The notes below the pieces were generated by a model, which saw only the letters and a program-made list of their open reading frames with translations, made no database searches and had not been told where the DNA came from. DNA of 14,964 nt from Prevotella sp. (GTDB lineage Bacteria; Bacteroidota; Bacteroidia; Bacteroidales; Bacteroidaceae): the NCBI GenBank assembly GCA_017428805.1, contig JAFRQC010000099.1, positions 1-14,964 of the forward strand, written 5' to 3'. Positions 11,941 to 14,964 of this stretch are shown piece by piece. The first letter of the stretch is position 1, and the number at the start of each line of letters is the position of its first letter. Both the position numbers and the translations under genes were made by a program.

Positions 11941-12633
11941 ATGAGAAAGGTAACATTTTTAATGGGTATGCTGCTGGCACTTGGATTTTCCAGCGCATGC
12001 AGCAGTAGTGATGATGATTTGACTGTTCTAAAAGACAGCAAACTGTCGCTTTTTGAAGACAGTTTACAGTCCGTTCCAGAGAAAGACTACACCGGCTATT
12101 TAGGTTACGACGATCTTTATGGGTGGTCTATTATTCCCGGTATTCCCTATGATTATTCAAACGAGTATTATTTCCCGTTGAACCTTCCTGATGAATTGCA
12201 ATCATATAAGGACATCCCGGGAGTAAAAGTATCTTATTCAGGGAAAGTCGTCCAACTGAGCGATGAAGAAGTAGAGTCGTTGGACTTATGGCGCTATGAT
12301 GGAAAAGAAAAATTTTACTTTGTTTATCTGACGAAAATAGAAATCATAGAAGGTGGTGGAGAAATACCGTACCGAGGCAATCCTCCTTTTACTATTAAGG
12401 ATATGCCAGGTACGATGGTAGATTTCAACACAGGCGAATGGAGTATATATTATGTTAAGAATAATACTATTGTAAACCTTTATTACCCCATAGAGTTAAG
12501 TGATGAATTCAAAGTCCAAGGATTGAATGTCATCATATCAGGAAATGTCTATGAGGAGATTACTGATCCGAATAATAGTAGACTGCAAAAGAAATATAAG
12601 ATAGAACTTACAAAAATCGAAAAAGCAGAGTGA
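11941..12633 (+). CDS. Surface-exposed lipoprotein with duplicated beta domain, probable sigma-regulon member
   Basis: A 230-residue secreted lipoprotein of unrecognised precise function. The N-terminus has Arg/Lys, a hydrophobic core and a lipobox (FSSAC) with the lipidated Cys at residue 20. It is followed by SSSDDD (21-26), which fits the Bacteroidota lipoprotein export signal sending proteins to the cell surface. The mature part looks like two copies of a beta-rich unit. In copy 1 (about 52-136) NEYYFPLNLPDEL leads to VKVSYSGKVV and then YFVYLTKIEII; in copy 2 (about 155-229) VNLYYPIELSDEF leads to LNVIISGNVY and then YKIELTKIE. It may be NigD-like or another small Bacteroidales lipoprotein family; I cannot settle this by eye. 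Its promoter matches that of the adjacent sigma factor. It is more A/T-rich than the polymerase operon. No terminator is evident after it. Confidence 0.85.
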   Translation: MRKVTFLMGMLLALGFSSACSSSDDDLTVLKDSKLSLFEDSLQSVPEKDYTGYLGYDDLYGWSIIPGIPYDYSNEYYFPLNLPDELQSYKDIPGVKVSYSGKVVQLSDEEVESLDLWRYDGKEKFYFVYLTKIEIIEGGGEIPYRGNPPFTIKDMPGTMVDFNTGEWSIYYVKNNTIVNLYYPIELSDEFKVQGLNVIISGNVYEEITDPNNSRLQKKYKIELTKIEKAE

Positions 12634-12731
12634 GTTTGTATGTACAATAGAAACTTTTGACCGAATCCTAGATAAAAGTCTAACGATTAAAGCAAAATAG
12701 CAATGAGCCCATAAGAAATATCGCAAAAGAT

Positions 12732-12762
12732 TTTGGAGTGTGAAAGAATTGTGCTACCTTTG
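12732..12762 (+). promoter_or_regulatory. Bacteroidota housekeeping promoter ahead of the long hairpin
   Basis: TTTG (12732-12735), then exactly 19 bases, then TACCTTTG (12755-12762) matches the Bacteroidota primary-sigma consensus TTTG-N19-TAnnTTTG. Transcription would start near 12767-12770, a few bases before the first arm of the long inverted repeat at 12776. The 98 bases between the lipoprotein stop and this promoter hold nothing I can recognise, including no clear terminator. Confidence 0.85.
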
Positions 12763-12768
12763 CACACG

Positions 12769-12980
12769 CCTATGGAAATATAGGGAAAATGGAGCCATGA
12801 CAGTGTTCTGAACAGCCATAAAATAGCTACATAAAACTGTTTGCAGAATATAGAAGGCTGCCAGTCCATGCCTCTTGGAGGTATGGGCTTTGGTGGTTTA
12901 ATGTTCTGCGAAGGTTTGTAGCTATTCCTATGGCTGACGTTTTCTATCAGAACCTCCCCTCCATTTTCCCTATATTTATT
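12769..12980 (+). ncRNA. Long imperfect hairpin RNA, candidate 6S-like or structured leader
   Basis: Bases 12776-12977 form one large imperfect palindrome. Nested pairings from outside in: 12776-12794 with 12959-12977 (19 perfect pairs); 12805-12811 with 12947-12953 (7); 12813-12831 with 12917-12936 (about 18 pairs with a small asymmetry, cagccata and tagctaca on the left arm); 12843-12848 with 12904-12909 (6); and an apical stem 12863-12874 with 12878-12889 (12 pairs, two G-U, 3-base loop). Loops of about 10 and 5 bases, then 1 and 10 bases, interrupt it. A strong promoter starts transcription at its outer edge, giving a rod of about 210 bases with internal bubbles. That size and shape recall 6S RNA, which mimics an open promoter. 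It could instead be the leader of the following gene or a palindromic mobile element. No classical terminator follows; the exact 3' end is unknown. Confidence 0.6.
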
Positions 12981-13004
12981 AACTTTAAATTTCTTATTGT
13001 TTTT

Positions 13005-13523
13005 ATGATTTTCAACGAAGAAGTCCCAGACAATCTGGGTGGGCTCGGTGACATGCTGCCAGCCGATGCCCTGAAGGTGATAAATGAACTGCTGGAGCAA
13101 CTGCACCGGAAAGACAAAGATCACCAAGGCAGCCACAATACAATCATCTATGTCGCTCCCGGCGCACAGTATGTAGGCACAATTGAGAAACAGTATGTGC
13201 AGTCCGCCCCAATGAAATCTCAACCCAACCTTCTCCGAGGGGGAGGGGAGGAATTGCCGGAGGTGCTCTCCACACCCGAGACGATGATCCTCTGGCAGAA
13301 AGCTCAACAGGCAGGTTATGTTGATGATCACTATCAGCCTTTAATCTCGCGCACGCAATCAGCCCTGCTGGCTGATGCCATGGCTGAACGGTTAGGCATC
13401 AAGGAGAAATGAAAAGTGTTCGAAGCGCTTTGGAACCGCAAGAACATGTACAAAGACTTATATTATGCCCTCAATCAAAAACAGTCATTGGTGTTTCAGG
13501 ACAAACTGAAAGCCATCTTGTAA
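13005..13523 (+). pseudogene. Small Bacteroidales hypothetical protein interrupted by in-frame TGA
   Basis: From ATG 13005 the frame encodes 135 residues (starting MIFNEEVPDNLGG) to a TGA at 13410-13412, then continues without another stop for 36 more codons to TAA 13521-13523. The region after TGA reads KVFEALWNRKNMYKDLYYAL then NQKQSLVFQDKLKAIL, a well-formed basic, amphipathic C-terminus that continues the helical part before it (WQKAQQAGYVD to ERLGIKEK). A single TGG to TGA change would restore a 172-residue protein with Trp at position 136. TGA acts as a normal stop in neighbouring genes. I do not know the function; the pattern resembles small multicopy Bacteroidales proteins. An ATG at 12930 in the same frame lies inside the hairpin arm and would add an implausible hydrophobic leader, so 13005 is preferred. 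The 135-residue form might still be made. Confidence 0.65.
13222..13250 (+). repeat. REP-like GC-rich palindrome inside the small gene
   Basis: AACCCAACCTTCTCCGAGG followed by GGGAGGGGAG forms a short GC-rich hairpin (CCTTCTCC pairing with GGGGAGGG-type sequence around a GAG-containing loop). It resembles the CCC-TCCCC-GAGG-GGAGGGG palindromes that I associate with intergenic regions of Bacteroidales genomes. Here it is in frame and codes for about residues 73-82 (QPNLLRGGGE) of the linker of the small protein. The repeat identification rests on pattern memory only. Confidence 0.4.
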
Positions 13524-13538
13524 TAAGCGATTCTAAAC

Positions 13539-13575
13539 AGGTTATACCCTCCATATATCCTTGGTATATGGGGGG
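13539..13575 (+). repeat. 37-base palindromic repeat, copy 1 (left of the ATPase gene)
   Basis: AGGTTATACCCTCCATATA (13539-13557) continues through TCCTTGG into TATATGGGGGG. The core is a hairpin: ACCCTCCATATA pairs with TATATGGGGGG-type sequence around a 7-base loop. It matches 14904-14940 at 36 of 37 bases (only T13561 versus C14926 differs) in the same orientation. It begins 16 bases after the TAA at 13523. With copy 2 it brackets the ATPase gene and its promoter exactly. Confidence 0.85.
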
Positions 13576-13642
13576 GAGAAATATATGTTTGGGGCTATTT
13601 TATTTAATAATGTTAATTGCAGCAATATTTCTAATGAAAACC

Positions 13643-13673
13643 TTTGTTACTATCATTATTTTATGTAATTTTG
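13643..13673 (+). promoter_or_regulatory. Bacteroidota housekeeping promoter of the ATPase gene
   Basis: TTTG (13643-13646), 19 bases, then TAATTTTG (13666-13673) is an exact match to TTTG-N19-TAnnTTTG. Transcription would start near 13679-13681, about 20 bases ahead of the ATPase ATG at 13701. The promoter lies inside the interval bracketed by the two 37-base repeats, so the ATPase gene is a self-contained transcription unit. Confidence 0.85.
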
Positions 13674-13700
13674 GAGTCGAATTCCGAATTTGCATAAGAT

Positions 13701-14882
13701 ATGGCTAATAATTTATACCTCAACCGCACAATGGAAGGCATCATTAGAGAGGCCGCCAAGTACTTCTCTGTTATCTCCGTTACAGGCCCTCGGCAGTCTG
13801 GCAAGAGCACACTCCTGAAGTATCTCTTCCCCAATGTACCCAAGTATAGTTTGAAAGACGTCAACGTCCGTGAATTTGCTGAGCATGATCCTGTTGCTTT
13901 CCTCCATCAGCATCCCAGCGGAATGTTTATCGATGAGGTTCAGAAGGTGCCACAACTTTTAGAATATATTCAGGGAATCGTGGATGACAATCCCGATTGT
14001 CAGTTCCTGCTCACGGGCAGTTCTAACTTTGAACTACTTCATAGCTTGAGTGAGTCGCTACCTGGCAGGGCTGGCGTATATGAGTTGTTGCCTATGACCT
14101 ACCATGAAAGTGAGTCAACCATGGGCGAGATGTCATTAAATGAGTTCCTCTATAGCGGTCTTTACCCAGCAATCTGTGCTAAGAAGAATAAGGCACGGCT
14201 CTTCTATCCTTCTTATGTCAAGACCTATTTGGAGCGCGACGTCCGAGACCTGCTAAAGATCAAAGACCAGATGCAGTTCATGAAGTTCATGAAACTCTGT
14301 GCTGCCAGAGTGGGGTCTGTTTTTAATGCATCTGAGATTGCCGGACAACTTGGAGTCGATGGCAAAACCGTTACCAGTTGGCTGTCTGTTCTTCAGGCCT
14401 CCTATCTGGTTACCCTCCTGCCCCCATATTACGAGAACATTTCCAAACGCTTGGTCAAAAGTCCGAAACTCTACTTTAACGATCCTGGACTGGCTTGCTT
14501 CCTCTTGGATATTGAAAGTCCTCGGCAGTTAGAGCGTGACAAGATGCGAGGGGCCATCTTTGAAAACTATGTTGTGATGGAAGTCATCAAGCACCGTTAC
14601 AATCGAGGACTATTGGATGGCGTTTATTTTTATCGCGATTCAAACCAGAACGAGGTTGACATCCTTCTGAAAGAGGAGGGTGAGATCACCGCTATCGAGG
14701 TCAAGTCGTCAATGACCTACCACTCGTCTTTCGAAGATTCCATTTCAAAACTTGCGGAATGGATTAAAACCCCGATATCTAATAAGCTCATCGTCTATAC
14801 AGGTGATTTTGAGAATACAACAGCCGACATCAAGGTTCTCAATTACCGTCATCTTCAGGCCTATCTGCCTCATTTGGAATGA
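13701..14882 (+). CDS. AAA-family ATPase with DUF4143 domain (AAA_14 type)
   Basis: A 393-residue ATPase of the large AAA_14/DUF4143 family, abundant in Bacteroidales and other gut bacteria. Its cellular role is not established. Walker A is GPRQSGKST at 29-37, Walker B is MFIDEVQ at 75-81, a sensor-like LLTGSSNFELL is at 103-113, and a possible arginine finger is in LPGRAG (R123). The DUF4143 part spans about 170-300 (TYLERDVRDLLKI, then a winged-helix-like SEIAGQLGVDGKTVTSWLSVL, then LYFNDPGLACFLL). Residues 287-335 (FENYVVMEVI, then NEVDILL and AIEVKSS) look like a PD-(D/E)XK nuclease-like fold, with D320, E333 and K335 as candidate catalytic residues. Length is full. It has its own promoter and is bracketed by 37-base direct repeats. 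Proposed roles such as a toxin-antitoxin-like or DNA-acting function are speculative. Confidence 0.93.
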   Translation: MANNLYLNRTMEGIIREAAKYFSVISVTGPRQSGKSTLLKYLFPNVPKYSLKDVNVREFAEHDPVAFLHQHPSGMFIDEVQKVPQLLEYIQGIVDDNPDCQFLLTGSSNFELLHSLSESLPGRAGVYELLPMTYHESESTMGEMSLNEFLYSGLYPAICAKKNKARLFYPSYVKTYLERDVRDLLKIKDQMQFMKFMKLCAARVGSVFNASEIAGQLGVDGKTVTSWLSVLQASYLVTLLPPYYENISKRLVKSPKLYFNDPGLACFLLDIESPRQLERDKMRGAIFENYVVMEVIKHRYNRGLLDGVYFYRDSNQNEVDILLKEEGEITAIEVKSSMTYHSSFEDSISKLAEWIKTPISNKLIVYTGDFENTTADIKVLNYRHLQAYLPHLE

Positions 14883-14903
14883 ACGACGCAGAATTCTTTT
14901 TAT

Positions 14904-14940
14904 AGGTTATACCCTCCATATATCCCTGGTATATGGGGGG
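14904..14940 (+). repeat. 37-base palindromic repeat, copy 2 (right of the ATPase gene)
   Basis: This copy matches 13539-13575 at 36 of 37 bases in the same orientation and begins 21 bases after the ATPase stop codon. In this copy the palindrome extends to 13 pairs (TACCCTCCATATA with TATATGGGGGGTA, one T-G, 7-base loop). A run of six T follows about 10 bases further on (after TTTCTGC), too far for a classical terminator but possibly aiding 3' end formation. Nothing else is recognisable in the last 24 bases of the window. Confidence 0.85.
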
Positions 14941-14964
14941 TAAATGTTTCTGCTTTTTTGTATC

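Noticed and set aside
12776..12977. Retron-type msr/msd RNA or CRISPR-like array
   Set aside because: There is no reverse transcriptase gene nearby and no regularly spaced repeats; the element is a single long palindrome.
12930..13004. Upstream ATG extension of the small gene
   Set aside because: The 25 added residues are encoded largely by the right arm of the long palindrome and form an odd hydrophobic stretch; ATG 13005 is better placed after the hairpin.
12687..13331. 214-codon minus-strand frame across the palindrome
   Set aside because: It crosses the inverted repeat and lies antisense to the small gene, with no recognisable family features.
13611..13632. TGTTAATT upstream of the ATPase as a third ECF-type promoter
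   Set aside because: The other two conserved blocks are missing at the required spacing, and a perfect housekeeping promoter lies just downstream; the octamer match is probably chance.
13409..13708. 99-codon open frame overlapping the small gene and the ATPase promoter
   Set aside because: It is out of frame with the coherent C-terminus of the small gene, crosses the palindromic repeat and the promoter, and has no domain-like features.

Overview
The window looks like a chromosomal segment from a member of the Bacteroidales, most likely a Prevotella-type organism. Evidence: two intergenic regions carry the Bacteroidota housekeeping promoter TTTG-N19-TAnnTTTG; the lipoprotein has an S-D-D-D surface-export signal after its lipid cysteine; the ECF sigma factor is paired with an anti-sigma protein ending in an outer-membrane beta-barrel; and RpoB (1270 aa) and RpoC (1443 aa) have lengths usual for this order. 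Shine-Dalgarno sequences are weak or absent throughout, which is normal for the phylum.

Bases 1-10050 are the conserved ribosomal-protein/RNA-polymerase operon, all on the + strand: rplA (L1), rplJ (L10), rplL (L7/L12), rpoB and rpoC. A terminator-like hairpin lies between rplL and rpoB, where an attenuator would let ribosomal proteins be made in excess of polymerase. Short tandem AAGTAAA-like repeats fill the gaps before rpoB and before rpoC. A strong intrinsic terminator closes the operon.

Bases 10051-12633 form a sigma/anti-sigma signalling unit: an ECF sigma factor, a translationally coupled anti-sigma protein with one inner-membrane helix, a long periplasmic linker and a C-terminal beta-barrel (the layout of the dual-membrane-spanning Dma anti-sigma factors known from Bacteroides), and a surface lipoprotein made of a duplicated beta domain. 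The sigma gene and the lipoprotein gene are preceded by closely similar sequences that align without gaps over 61 bases. The simplest reading is that the sigma factor drives its own operon and the lipoprotein gene.

Bases 12634-14964 are accessory. A near-perfect housekeeping promoter fires into a roughly 200-base imperfect palindrome that would fold into a long rod-shaped RNA (a 6S-like RNA, a structured leader, or a palindromic element). Next comes a small Bacteroidales-type gene broken by an in-frame TGA where a tryptophan appears expected, with a REP-like GC-rich palindrome in its coding sequence. Last is an AAA/DUF4143 ATPase gene with its own housekeeping promoter, bracketed by two 37-base palindromic direct repeats (36/37 identical).

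The strongest candidates for something undescribed are the promoter-plus-long-hairpin RNA, the repeat-bracketed ATPase unit, and the two-promoter regulon of the dual-membrane anti-sigma system.
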